Assembly (NCBI GenBank): GCA_001695595.3
Contig: MBPM02000032.1
Location: 558,001 to 622,000, forward strand
Reading direction: 5' to 3'
Origin: Plasmopara viticola
Lineage: Eukaryota > Oomycota > Peronosporomycetes > Peronosporales > Peronosporaceae
Length of the DNA: 64,000 nucleotides
Shown: positions 47,010 through 59,592 of the stretch, piece by piece
Numbering within the stretch: the stretch's first letter is position 1
Layout of the letters: every line of letters begins with the position of its first letter
Position numbers and translations under genes: made by a program
The notes under the pieces: model-generated
Told to the model about the DNA's origin: nothing
The model's database searches: none
What the model saw: the letters and a program-made list of their open reading frames with translations, nothing else

Positions 47010-48104
47010 TTATGCTTGCGGGGCCGCTAACTCTGCCGCCAATATCTTCCCGTCGTCAGTCTTTGCTGTCCTGATAATAGTATTTATCGCGTCAGCGTCG
47101 TAGTAGCTCTCAATGGTTTCTTTGAGGTCACGACCTTTCCTGTCTCTTTCTTAAAATTCCTCGCATACCTTATCCAATTATTCATCTCCGGCCGCTCGAG
47201 AAGATGCTCGGGATGTTTGTTGAGCATTAATAATTGAAAACAAACACCGGCTCTATACCTTTCCTCAACCAGGCGGCTTGCAATTCGGCTTGAAGCGCTC
47301 TCGCCTGCCCTCTTGTTGCTGGTAATCGTCTTGCTGCAATAAGTAGCGAAGATAGACCCTCGTCAACGAACATACGGTACAACTGATCAAAGTCCGAAAC
47401 CAACTCACAAGGGTTGAGCTTGCTGAGATAAGTGTTCCAGACAGTGCACGCACGGCCCGTAAGCAAGCCCAGCCGCTCCTGGCCAAACTGCAAGAAGGCG
47501 TAGATATCATGTGGGCGAACATTTGTTGTAATCCAAATTGACATCTGCTCATTCTGCAGTGTCGTGCCAATATTTTTTGTCAACGTGTCTCCTTCTTTCT
47601 TTGCCTGTTGCAACATCACCGCCAATTTATCTTCACTGTATTTCGTCAGCAAGTTTCTAACAACCGGCACTTGATCATTGGGATGCTCTGCATTGTACCT
47701 TTCCACGTACTCGAACCACACATGAAACGAAGGTTTCGACAAAAAGTTCTCGCCGATCCGATTGAGCATCAAGTTGTCGTAGACAGTGTAAGGGTCCACA
47801 TTTCTCATCCTCCACCAAGCCGCTTTGACCTCAAGCTGAGACTTGGTATCTTATTTCCACAACGCCTGCATGATTTTGGAGATTAAAGCGGTAAATCACT
47901 CTTCCCGCGAACATCTTCGATGCCAGGAGCTCTCTCTTCGTCTCTTGCATTCGGCGATTCCGAGATTAGTGTATCAGATCGAGTTTTAGTGGATGGAAAT
48001 GCCTCTGAGGATGCGGGGGACGCGGTCGCATTCGCAGAAGTGTTGGCTTTTGCAATAAGGAAATAAAGTGGTAGGAGTGCTAAAAGAACATTGCAAAGAC
48101 GCAT
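47010..48104 (-). pseudogene. WY effector pseudogene, copy B
   Basis: The counterpart of 6911-8006, starting MRLCNVLLALLPLYFLIAKA. It shares the old frameshift after VFNY (about 47220) but has private lesions: a one-base loss near 47895 (after DVRGK), an in-frame TAA in the LWK.DTKS codons near 47850, and a one-base loss in the C-terminal VTL region near 47125. The middle 193 codons (47808-47227) are open, including the A run that copy A lost. Just upstream of the start codon the sequence switches to a MULE fragment, so the promoter motifs are gone. Confidence 0.88.
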
Positions 48105-48112
48105 TGGTGGCT

Positions 48113-48420
48113 GCATTTTGCTCTTCCGTCAATCGTCGTCCTTCTGGATGCGTTGAAACGTGCACAAATGGTTCATGATTGTGCTCTCCGTTTTCCACTT
48201 CCACTTGCCAAAGTCCGCCCTCTAGCCGTATGCTTGCGGCAAATAAATAACCAGTTGCCTTAATCGTTCCCACGTGCACCCTTACTCTATCCAGATTTTG
48301 CTCTTTTCATTTATGTCGTCCTTCAAGAGCAATCCAGGATAAGGGCCTTAACGGCGCCATCTCTTTTATTACCAACCTTTCTGGTGTGTAACACTACAAG
48401 AGCATATCCTTCTGATAAAG
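48113..48420 (-). pseudogene. MULE transposase N-terminal fragment
   Basis: The minus strand reads GYLFAASIRLEGGLWQVEVE then NGEHNHEPFVHVSTHPEGRR and LTEEQNAA. The W.V.V..GEHNHE pattern followed by R.LTEEQ is that of the FAR1/WRKY-like zinc-binding domain of Mutator-like transposases. It joins the effector pseudogene at 48113, the exact end of duplication block 1. Upstream of 48280 the reading is broken by stops. Only the N-terminal domain is present. Confidence 0.72.
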
Positions 48421-51400
48421 AATGGAAAAAACGGCATCTTTCGCCTCCTTTAAGGATTGGTAAGAAAGTGCAGGAGGGGGAGCTAGGCTGTTCATTGTGG
48501 GTGCTTAGTAGAATATGGGTGCGTAGAAGGATGCGAGAGTGGAAAGTGAGAGTAAAAAATGATTTAGTAATGAGTTTAGACTAAGTGTGGCGCACTACAA
48601 AAAATGCTAAATCTGAGCAAGTGAGTGAAAATTAAAGAAAGGGTGAGTGAAAATTAAACTTTCCCTACTTCCTTTGGCCTAAAAAATAAACTAATAATCA
48701 CTGCGATTAGGCGTTAACAAATTAGCACTATCGGTACTCTTCAAAATGGAGTAAATAAAGTAAATGGGCTTAAGCTAAACTATAAGAGCTAAAGTCTTTC
48801 CTATTCGATCGGCATATTCTTTCGAAGAATATTGTTCGTTATTACGTCATACTTAAAAAAGATTACATTTAAAACAAAATGACAAAAAGCTTCAGATAGT
48901 GCTGGCGAATGTAAGCGCTTCAAAGCACGCGCGTACCCGATCATTGACAACGATATAAATTAAAAAAAATTACGACAGTGACAGTAGTGAGTCTGCTGCA
49001 AATTCTTCGACTCTTCTGCGCAAATAAGTGTACGGCTACACCAGTGCCCAATGACGCTTTAGGATCTGAAACGGTATCAAAAGACTGCAAACCGTGTTCT
49101 TTTGCGCACTACACGCGCTATTATCTCAGGTAGATTTCTGAGAAATTAATCCTAATTTTTGATTAACGAGTTCCGCTTTCGGTGCATTAAAATTAATTCT
49201 GATATTCTTGGGAAGGTGTTTATAAAAATACAACATTGTCTAGGCGTACAAGGTAGATAAAGCATCTATGATGTTCTCCCATCTTTCCGTGATTTGTATG
49301 ACTTCGAAAGCGATATCTGTTAATAGGACGGTACATACGCCTTCTTGAGCCTGCAGACGCATTCGATTGCTTTGAAGACCTGACCATCTACTCTCAGAGC
49401 AAGACACATGGAGTGCTGACCGCGGTCAGAACTCCATGTGTCTTGCTTCCGTGTGATTATATATATTGACTTGGTCGATCGCGCTTCCATAAACCTTTAT
49501 TTTCTAAAAAAAATCGGCGTAGAATGAGAAGACTTACTTGCCCAATTTTTTTCCTCGTCGTCGTTTGGACGAAAGCTAACGTTGATAAAGTCACACCTCT
49601 TCTTGGATATATGTTAATGCCGTTCTACGCGGTGATTGCTTATGGATACAAGTCATTTTCATAAATCTCACGTTTCCCGAAATGGTAAGCTGATAAGGGG
49701 GCTCACAAGAACATAAATTACCGGTTTTAATACAGAACAGATGAGTCCTTCAGGTCAAAGATTCACCTTTAAATACTAAGTGCCTTTTTTGCCCTCTGAG
49801 TAAGTAAAAGTGAGACGCCGACATCATCCGTAAATCGAATGTCGACCATTTTGGCGATGCCATTAAGCCTATAGTACATTTGAGCTTCGCCGTAGACAAC
49901 TTCTCCAGCGCTGGCAAAGAATCCACTTGTGGGATATGCACGAGTCCAAAATTGCCTTCGAGCTATACTGGTCTTTCAATTTCGGTATAGCCAAGTGCTA
50001 GTGGATTTAACGTCTACTTCCGACCCTCCTGTGCAATACGAGACGCTTCTCTCTGCTCAAAAGGCACCTTGCGCTGATGTTCTTTCTTCAAGAGGCCGAC
50101 ACCCCCAAAGCGATTTGTGGCTTTAGGAGCGTCAATTTTGCCGAAAATAGCTCCGTGCCATTGAAATTACATGGTGATGTCCATTAATATAGCAATGCTA
50201 TTTAACACCCGCTCAGGAAGCACCCGGGGTGCCTTGGCCTTTGACCGACAATATACCGCATGACCAACAGCAAATGCGCTTCACGACACGCGTTCCTTAG
50301 TGGGTCCACGTGCCTGCAATTTTTTTGCCCGTAATATTTTAGCTTGTAAATTAATTTAATTCGCGTAGTGTACGGCAAATGTAGGGTTGCTCAGCGTAAA
50401 ATGTGCAAATCCGCGTGCATCTGCAAGACTTTCCCTTGATATTCCAGCATAAAGTCTTTAGGTCGCTTATGGTGCGGAGCAAGTGCTAGCAAGCTAAGTC
50501 ATTTCCCAGCTATTCATATCTCATTCCACGCGCAGTGGTATAAGGTTATACAATACTGTCTCAGCTCAAAGCCACCTATGCCACTTGCGGTAGGCAACGA
50601 GGGCTATTTAAAAAAGCACTGCCCCGTGTCTTACGTAGCTTTCCACCACTATTCACCACCAATTATGTCCATCGTTTATATTATAACACTCATTTGGTTG
50701 ACCATCCTCGCGAATTACGTTTCTGCTTAGAAGCTAAGGTGGGTCAATGACTCATTGAGCCTACGCGAAGAGCAAAGCAAATGGCACCGACCTAGATTCA
50801 TGGCAGAGTTATACTCTATTTCGATGCTCAAGCATGACCAATCGACGATCGACGTTATCGAACTCGAGAAACTTTACGACTATATTCACCTATGGTTATG
50901 CCTCAAAGTGAATAGAATTACTTCTATCCGATTAATCTGAAGAGCCTCAGCATATGTTGAGTTTATCCGACGGCGAGCATTTTAAAGTATTTGTTGCACT
51001 CGTGAGACGTTATTTCTTACCTACCGTTTTCTAAACCCTAAAAGATTGCTTGTACAGAGGCTTGTGCGCACGATCAGTAATACTGAGCCCGGAGCTCTTT
51101 GGGACTAGACCCTGCCGACTTATGACTTCTTCTCTAAGCGTAGCAGAGTTTGCTCCACCGCACGCTTAATGGGTGTTATTTCTCTGCTTCAGATCAAACA
51201 GCCAGTTGACCGACGGCTTCAACACCTTGACGCGCTCAATGCAGAATAATTCCATTCGAAAGTGTATCTAAAAAAGCAAAATAACTCTTCTTTGCCCAGT
51301 AACTATGAGGTCTACATAGTATCCATTACTAACGCTGAGTTCCATGTAACAGGACGCTCTATGGCCTGGATCTATAAAGCGTTACCTACCGATAACGCCT

Positions 51401-52960
51401 CGAAGAAAGCTCACGAAGTCTTGGAACAGATTCTAGAATTAATTTGTATTACTTCAGCGCTGGGAAGCACTCAAGAGTTTCTTTATCCGGGAGTAGGTTC
51501 AGGCTTCTTACGATGTTGAGTAAAAGCTTCTTTTATATTGCGTAAGATTAACGCGCATGTCCGCCGTAAGGTTGACCAATGGATCCCTTGGGCAAAGTGA
51601 CGTTCATGGAAGCTTGGTCTCTGCGGCGTGCGAATCAGATAAGGATACTGTTAAGCACCATGGCCTGCATAGACTAGGTGGTATCCTTTTAGAAAGTAGA
51701 ATTTTCTTGTCAAAAGAGTGTATAGATCTCTCAGGGGATGGCGACTTGTGTTGGTACCAAGGCACATAGCTCCGTGCTGGTGACTTTGGATACTGAAACC
51801 TTTCCAAAGATATACCGACTTTGCCTAATCCCCATTTTTCTAGCTCTTTAAATTTTTGGTGACTTAAATAACAAGAGAATGTTAGGTCTATTCTATGTTC
51901 ATAAAGCATAGCGTTTCTGTCGTTTTATATGAGGCATTTGCATTGCCAAACAGTTCTTAAACCTTTTAGGAGTACCCCCAAATAATGAGAGCGATAGACG
52001 ATGTAGTTGTTAGCCCAAGGCGTCTTTGCAACCTTAGCGGGCAAAGACTAGGCATGTGTGCGCGGGAGCGCATGGGGCACTTCTCGTCATAGTCATAGCC
52101 CAAAAGTGGAGGCGCTTGTGGATCACTGAACGAGGAAGAACGACAGGCGCACCTCCACGGTGGAGCTAAAGACTCTCCAGAGTCTTTCTTGTTTGAGCAG
52201 ACGTCGGTCGAGTTAAGTATGTGAAGCGCAGCTTTTGATGCGACAACAGCCTGTCACGCAATTTTTGATCTTACGAGACGTCTATACGAGGACGTACTGA
52301 AAATAAGGTCCTTTTTTATAATAAATGTTTTTTGCGCCCATTGTGTGGTGCAAGGCAAATACAAACGACAGCGACTGAAGTGTCGTGGTGACAACATTTC
52401 GTTTGAGCTTGAAAATTGAACTTTCGCAGCCTTTAGAAACCAATATAACAGTACTTGTGGAAGTGTATCGAGAAGGAACTACTGACTAGATAAAGGTCGC
52501 TAAATATTTCAAACATACTAAAACATAGCAGACTCGTGAATTTTGAAAAAGCACAAAAATAATATAGAAAATGGCGATATATAAAATCACTTGCTGCAGA
52601 ATGATACAAGTACCACATGTAAAAAATCCTGACTTTAATTCATAGGTCACCAAGTTGATAGATGAAGAGGGCTTCGGGATAGGATTCTTTATCCGCGGCC
52701 CTATAATACCTTCATTAAAGGACTTTTGTATCGACAAAGTTGGATTAATATAATGTGCTGCAAGCAATATATGGAGATATTCGATGCGCAGCCACCACTT
52801 TTGGGAAATTGGCCACCACCCTTCCAAGTATACATTGACCTGATTGACTTTCTGGCTTCAAATTGGTTGAACGTTTAGTTCTCGGTCGGCTATCAATTTC
52901 CAGATGTTACACCGCTCATACATGTAGCTTTACCCGAAATTACTTCCTGGTATTTCTGGG
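48421..52960. repeat. Repeat-rich stretch, family R copies
   Basis: 48590-48690 is the partner of 8490-8590. 48880-50500 parallels 38330-40000. 50740-50950 parallels 28290-28420. 52780-52900 resembles 62745-62840 (cagccaccactt, gattgactttct). 49398-49447 is a near-perfect palindrome. There is no gene I recognise; the open frames (for example 101 codons at 51604-51909 and 113 codons at 52486-52827, both minus) have no family features. Compared with region A about 3.6 kb is additional here. Confidence 0.5.
49398..49447. repeat. 50-bp near-perfect palindrome
   Basis: The left arm agcaagacacatggagt and right arm actccatgtgtcttgct are perfect reverse complements and enclose ctgaccgcggtcag, itself a palindrome. 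Only one symmetric pair of positions (g/a) mismatches. The related sequence at about 26885-26935 (aaagacacacagagtgctga) is not palindromic, so the symmetry arose in this copy. Confidence 0.85.
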
Positions 52961-55900
52961 TCTCATACGCATGGACAGAAAATGCTATCTTTTTACGGCA
53001 CAGACTCGACATTAAGTGCCGTTGTTAATGAGGTCACTTGAAATTTAAGAGCTAGGATAGATGGGTGAAGCCAGATACGACAGACTCGGTATAATCTTAG
53101 GTTGGATCTAGTACCACCACAAACGGTCAAGGATTGTCTGACTCGACCACATCCAGGTACCGACGTAAGTCGCCGTCTTATGTGAGATCATCTCACTTTA
53201 TTGACAAGGTTCCGGCGAGAAAGTGCAGGATCTCTAGACGGATGAAATCTGCTCGACATAGGCGATAGTGCTGAGCAGCAAGCTCATTTGCTTTGCGCGC
53301 CGCAAGGGCCAGGCATCTATGAAAGACACTTCGTATAAGAAGAGTCATTGTTAGACGAAGATCTAATCGAGGCTATGCACATATGTTTCTAACAAGTTCA
53401 GTCATAAGGTATTTCCTCGGAATCTGTGACCTACACCAATTTACTTACGTATGCAGGGTACGCAGAAAGTGCTAAATTTGTAAAGTCACTTTCCAGTTGT
53501 GCATACGTCGCTCCACTTGGGTGATACCACACTATCCTAGCTCATAGCCACAAATACTGGTCACCATTGGCTCATGTCTGTCATTCAAATCATAAACATT
53601 GATTGAATGTCTACGTCAAAAGTTCTTCTTCTTTCTAGTCAAAGTGGGTCAATTAATTACCAGATCTCTGCAAGGATCAAAGTGGATGGCACCCAATCTA
53701 AGATCATGGCATTTTGGCGTCATACCTCGTGTCTACACCCACGACCAACTTAACAGCTTTGTCTCAATAAAATCGATATTTTTCAATTACATCCAGATAC
53801 AGACTCTTGTTTACGCCTTTAAGTAAAGACGTCATTGACGTTTTGATGTACCTAACGGACCTTAGCATATGATATGTATACTTCGACGGTGAGCGATGTA
53901 GCGTAGCCAGTGGGTCAATATTTTTGTTTATCGTTTGTCGAGCTTCATCACACGACTAATAAGCTCGGAAATCATTTAAAAAAAGCATCGGCGATTTTGT
54001 TTTCGCGAATAAGCAACTCAGAGGTCTGCATCTTATCCATTACCAGAATCTGGAATATAGTAACACGTCGTTCTTTAGGCGCTGACCCCCCTTCTATCCG
54101 CTATCCATTACTCCTGGAAGAAATCTCACACAATTTCAGACTAATTTTCAATGATTTTAATATGACAGGGCTATAAAGAACTCAAGCAATTCTCGCACGT
54201 CTTAAAGTAAGCAATTTGCTTTTGTTGAATAAAATATGATTCATGGTCGGTTGCGGTTGAGGCATATATATTTCGACCAAAACTCAAAGCATGCAGGCGG
54301 AGCCGCTGAGAACTGCTTGTCGTGAACAGCATTTGCTGTATGTTATGCGGAACACAGCCGGTGAAGGGCCAAGGTATTTGGGTGCTGCCTTCTTCATGCG
54401 CCTTTTAAAAGGGACGAACGTATTTTACAGAGTTAGGCATTGAGAAGCATTACTACATGCTAGACGAAGGTATGAGGCACAATATCGCCGACACGACAAA
54501 ACTTTTGGCAGCATCGATCTCTTAAGAGGGAAGACGGCAACGCAAGATGATTATCGAGCAGTGCAAGACGTCTGGTAACGAACAGGAGGGGATTAAGTAC
54601 CCCGTGAAGTCAATAGTGCTTTCCTTTACCAAAAGAAGAGACCGGTAAAGCTCTAAGGCCCAATAAGACTCATCTTTTATATATCTACTTGAGCTGAATT
54701 AATTGTCCATGAAGGATCTCGAAAAGTCGTTAAGCTCAATGGCATCGCCACAGCGGTAGTCATTCGACCTACAGAAATATTCAGCTTCTAGCTTATGTTG
54801 GCCCAGAAGAAGCAACGGAGGTATTTTGTACTCAAAAAAAAATCTTGATTCGAAAGGACTTATCTGATCCGTATCATATTCGATAAAGTACTGTCTCCTC
54901 ATCCCCTTCAACAGTGTTACTGATAGAAGCTATATAGAATCGAAATGGTTCAGAAAGCATATACCACGTAGCACTGCAGTGGCATTTATCCAAAAGGAAG
55001 TGTGCCTTTACCAATGCAAGTTTTAATGCAAACCATGAGAAATAAGAATTTCGAGCGAGCAATTCCACGCACTTTACGCCGATTGTCTGTGGCAAAGAAA
55101 GCCTTATTGCAAGTAGCGCATCGTGGACGTTTATAGCAACCTAACTTTCGTATCTATCTTGGCAATGGCGCGATTTGAGAAAAAAAACGTCAAGTGAAAC
55201 AACAAGATGGTATATGAACAGCGCACTCGACCTAGTTGATGCATAATATAAGCTTCTCACATGGAAGAGTTATGTGCCCTTAACCATGGTCAGCACTGTG
55301 TGTGTATTGCTCCGGGAGTAGTTGATTATGTCTTAGAGCTATTCAACGCGTCTGCAGGCTCTACAAGGCGTATGTACCGACGTAATTCGAAAAGCTTACT
55401 GTTTTTTATCGTATTAGTCCGTATCATTCATGCCAAAAAGCAAATCTTAGTGCACAAAGAGCGGCCAGTCCCATCGCCAAAGTCAAAAGATCGATCACTC
55501 CGAAATGCCCCACTTAGGTGTAGTGCGCAATAGGTTTGTCTCTCATTTGTAAGACTTTCTCAGATCATCAGAAAGTCATTGGGTGCATATGACACTCGGT
55601 GCTATAGCCGATCATTAATCCGCGCTGGTAAGATAAAAAGATTTGCAATAGGGTCACTGTTGCACCGTCGTTGTCTTACTTCATTTACTGTTGTTGCTAT
55701 CGATCGGGTTTTGAAGCGCCTGATATACAAAGCTTTTTTTGTCAATCTGCTACAACCGTAACTCCCCCCCACATCCTACTTTTTATAGCACCCTTTAACT
55801 AAGGATACCCAGTACTTTACATCCTGAACGTTGATTGGCAGCTTTGTAAGATTATAACCTTAGAATTCTCAGTATTCAAAGTTTGGTGAAATTCGCTCGA

Positions 55901-56432
55901 AGAGCACGTGAGTTCCGGAAATCGAATAAGCTAATAAAGCTTTTTAAATAGCATCACCTCCGAAGACTTGCTTGTGTCGAGCACTCGACGTAAAAACTGT
56001 CCGCGAAGCGTTGCTCAAAGCTTACGATTTGCCATTCCACCAGTATCCAGTTAATACAGCTAGGATGATCAAAATGGTTGAAAGACAATTTGACTCGAGT
56101 CCGAGCAACGGCCATTCTGTCGCAATGCTCGCGGCTTTAGTAACTCAGCAGTCTAATGCAGCTCTGCGACAATGCGAATGCTCCGTGGATCGATCGTGCT
56201 AGTGCAACTACGAGCACCGCTTGATCCATTCACCGATTCTAATTACTTGGAACTGGATAGCGAGCTGAGTTGGGCAGCAGAAGGCAAGATAGTGCTATTT
56301 TTACCGCCTGACAGACTCTGCAGTAGACAGACCATCTTCGTAGTTCGATCCAGAGTAGACCTCATGGCGAAACGGTCGCTTGGTATCAGACAGCATGCCA
56401 TCCCGCAACTGCATCTCTTCACGTAGCTTGTC
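52961..56432. repeat. Segmental duplication block 2, copy B
   Basis: Collinear with 9313-12835 (offset about 43,600), at roughly 10 differences per 100 bases. The contents are the same decayed repeat and the same minus-strand gene fragment. Confidence 0.85.
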
Positions 56433-57050
56433 AAAGTTGCTGCCTTTGTAGTATTGCAGCGATGGCCACAAGTCTCCTATTGCTACGTTCGTCTAGTAGT
56501 CAGTACAAAATATCGTCGTTTCCACCTTTTCTAATAACTCTCATATTTTCGCAAACTAGACTCTTATTCATATACGTACATGACATTTGCCTGCTTGTTA
56601 AGTCAGCCACTGCATACCAACTTTCGGTCAATACGTATCGACGACAAGGTTCCCGTTGATCTTTGCAAGTTGCTGTTTGAAGTTTTCAACATCAACTGGT
56701 ACGCAAAGTGGCTTGTTTATAGGAATTTGTCGACTTGCCGAAACTCTTTACGAAAACTTCTCACTGCCCAACTGTCGGTGGGTTTGTTGTGCGCTCTCTG
56801 CAGTCTGCAGCACCGGCACAAATTCGTATTTTTTTGTGTCGTACTCGCCAACCACAAACTTGGCTTCAGCTCCTCCTTCGTCTCCAGTTTTGACTTCGAC
56901 TTTCACCCGATCCGCGCTCCTTTCCTGCTTTTCGCCTTTTACTGCATTCATGTGTCTTGGAGCTAATCAAATACCAAGAAGATGGTGTAGGGGTGCTATA
57001 GAGATTAGTTCCCTAGATGTCATACTTGAATGTTTACAATGAAACTCTCT
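55930..57050 (-). pseudogene. Fragment of a cellular gene, PH-domain-like (copy B, longer)
   Basis: The minus strand from 57050 downwards reads MNAVKGEKQERSADRVKVEV then GDEGGAEAKFVVGEYDTKKY and EFVPVLQTAESAQQTHRQLG (one open frame, 56951-56748). After stops come FKQQLAKINGNLVVDTY (near 56650), LQYYKGSNFDKLREEMQLRD (near 56450-56400), a DTKRPF stretch and the serine-rich part shared with 12300-12835. YYKGS...KRPF fits a PH-domain core, but the match is short. The N-terminal part matches nothing I know. Stops and shifts make it a pseudogene. Copy A retains only the portion inside block 2. Confidence 0.35.
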
Positions 57051-57760
57051 GGTAGCACGGACGAAAATTTGTAAAAACAAGAAAAACCCGCTTATAATCA
57101 TCTCACCTTTTTTAAAATAGGAAGATTAATTAATCAGGAGTCAATAATGTATTGACCACAGCTTTTTTAAAATGTGTGTTTTGTATTAAAATTGGCAGAA
57201 TCTGAAATCAAGAGGCTGGCCGACGCGTTGGTAACATGTCTGAGTAACTTACTAGTGATGTATGTATTGCTGTTGCAGACATTAAAAAACACCAGCAAGA
57301 CTAGTATTTGGCGTGGGCTTCATGATTAATGCCGTCAGGACGACCACTAGTCTCAGCACTATTTGGAACGACATATTAATATATGTAGTAAGTATTGTAG
57401 AGAATGACTTTGTGCTGCGCACCTTTTGCGCTGTCGTGTGTGCACGAAGCAAAACAAAGTCATCCTCGAGACAGCTCTGCTGAGACTCGGAAAAAATGGC
57501 GGGCTGCTGCCGCTCACTTTGACAAGGCAATAGGGCAAGTTGTCACGATGATAACAAGAAAGTCTGGTAAGAGGGTCAACCGAAAATGATAGCTCTCAGG
57601 CAAGACGCCGAAATGGGACACCGATTTTTGATTACTGTAGATATTATAATCATTTAGCTTTTGAAGATATTTCGATTAAAAAACCGGCTCGCCAAAGCGT
57701 ACGTCCGAGTGACCAAGACGTAGAAAGAAAAGGTCCCTCATTGAACGTAAAAATCCTCCT
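57051..57760. other. Unassigned stretch
   Basis: There is no recognisable gene. A minus-strand frame at 57530-57282 and a plus-strand frame at 57404-57589 overlap in opposite senses; neither has family features. Confidence 0.35.
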
Positions 57761-57899
57761 GCACTTTCCTTTTCTTTGACTTTACCAAGCAAGTGATTGG
57801 CATCTCCATTGACCTCGTACACTTTGTCGCAATCGAATGAGATTGGAACAATAAGTATTATTTTTAATCGCTGCGTCTATCTTGCAACATGTTGTCGTT

Positions 57900-59550
57900 T
57901 ACGTAATTTTATCAAAAGCCCAAACGAGGTTCGCACACTCGATTATGCCGTGGTCGACCCCCTTCCACAAACCCTCCAATCGAATTCCCATCGACCAATA
58001 GTTCTTAAATGTATTGTTCCAAAAAAAAAAACGATCCTTGAGAAAAAAGCCGAACTTGTAGCCAAAGAGATGCAAACGTCGGGCACGGTTACGTCAAGTG
58101 CGATTGGGTCAGCATTATTGATGTGGAAACGTGCTTGCACGATCGAAACAATGCTCAAGAGTCGTACAGTGTGGCTTGTCTACCAGTTGACTATACACCA
58201 TGTTTAGACACGGTGTATACAGTCCCGACCTCTGGTGACTCGTTCCGCAAAGGTTTCGATCGAGCAATTTCGAAACCAGCAAGTACATGCAGCATTAGCA
58301 ACAACCCGAAGGCAACGAAGGGAAGTCAACTCGTAAGCGGTACCACTGGTTGATTTTTTGCGATTGAGACTCTTGCAGAAGTAAGCTATGCCCATGGACA
58401 GTTACTAATTGGGCAATTGGAGTTTGTTCGTATCGAACGCAATCGAAAGAAGCGTGCGCTTGAGGCGTCACTGCCCCTCGTGACCGACAAAGCCAACTTT
58501 TTATTACGTCAGGCCATGTGCGAAGCGCAGGGACCCCGTGAGCGGGTAGATCGCGAATCGGAAATCAATAAAAGTCACACTCAACGGGTTGCTCTGCTCG
58601 AAAAAAGCTCTTCAAGAGCGCGGGAAGGAAAGGGCCTTCTTGTCAGAGCAGCGGCTGCTGCACGAAAAGGAAAATGCTCTCGAGGCTTTGCAACATGAGC
58701 GAGTGACGGCACTTTAAAACCTGACGCAAGTGTACGCTCCTGTCATGCGTGACGGTGAGACTGGACGGCTTCACGTCTTGGAACAAGGGATCAAAAAGCC
58801 ACAGCTTCTGCAAGTCGAAGCTGTGCGCGACCTTGAGAAAGAGGTGCCAGCCTGAGTGCTGGTACCAGTTACGACGAAATCCAAGCCTCGTGAAAAAGGT
58901 AATCGTACTTCTAAGGATGAGAAAGAAGCGGCTATTGAGGCGCACCTCGTCAAGATAGAGTCAATCAGTAACGATGGCAAGGAATTATAGGTTTACGAGA
59001 AATTTCGCGGCTTACTGTCAAGAAGCGCTCGCCCAAAACAGCAACCACTTGTACGCCCGCCTGCACCCGATTGTGTACTTGGCCGTGTCAATGATGCCCC
59101 ATTAAATCGAAGTCGAGGACGCAGCGCGCTTAGTTTAAAGACTGATGGATGGTTGAGCCTTGCAAACTGTGATGTTTGAAAGTAAAGAGAGACGGATGCG
59201 CAGTTGACGAAGTTTTCGCACTGCAACGTCGCGAGCAGTGTGTTCAAATGTAGATTTTCGATACTGACGACTGCATGAAAGATGAAGTAGTAGTTTGTGA
59301 AAGGCTTGACTCTTAGGGTCCGTAAAGTTGAAGAAGGAGGACGACAGTAAGCGGAAGAATTGATGCGGGAGCAAGAAGATGAGGCGATTCGACAAGTGAT
59401 GCAGGTACGTGCGGCATTATCGCGCAATTTCGTACCATGCACATACACTACAAAGCAGCTCACGATGAAAGAAAAGATGGAACGGCGGCGCATGCACTTT
59501 TGACAGAGATGCTTGTAACTATAATACCACAAGTCGAAGTGACTGACGTA
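57900..59550 (+). pseudogene. Unrecognised coding relic with coiled-coil segment
   Basis: Several adjacent plus-strand pieces read like one decayed protein: CLDTVYTVPTSGDSFRKGFD then RAISKPASTC (58190-58290), AIETLAEVSYAHGQLLIGQL then EFVRIERNRKKRALEASL (58360-58480), and a Glu/Lys/Leu-rich heptad-like stretch, SEQRLLHEKENALEALQHER (58640-58700), followed by EAVRDLEKEVPA and DEKEAAIEAHLVKIESISND. Near 59390-59500 it ends with a basic-acidic AIRQVMQVRAALSRNF and KEKMERRRMHF. Stops and frameshifts interrupt it. 58062-58230 recurs at 63825-64000, so this part is repetitive. It could be the gag-like part of a retroelement or a decayed host gene; I do not recognise the family. Confidence 0.4.
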
Positions 59551-59592
59551 TCGTACTATCCTTTCTGAAGTCATGTAACACCACTAGATTCA

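Larger units (their letters stand above)
40073..48113. repeat. Segmental duplication block 1, copy B
   Basis: Same order and orientation as 1-8013 (offset about 40,072-40,100). It keeps bases that A lost: 10 bases inside the NUMT, 2 bases in the LINE end and the A run in the effector pseudogene. It also has private lesions of its own. The left boundary cannot be placed because copy A runs off the window. Confidence 0.92.

Noticed and set aside
56580..57042. Two overlapping 128-codon plus-strand frames
   Set aside because: They lie opposite the minus-strand frame that has more protein-like composition (EVKTGDEGGAEAKFVVGEYD), and neither shows a domain.
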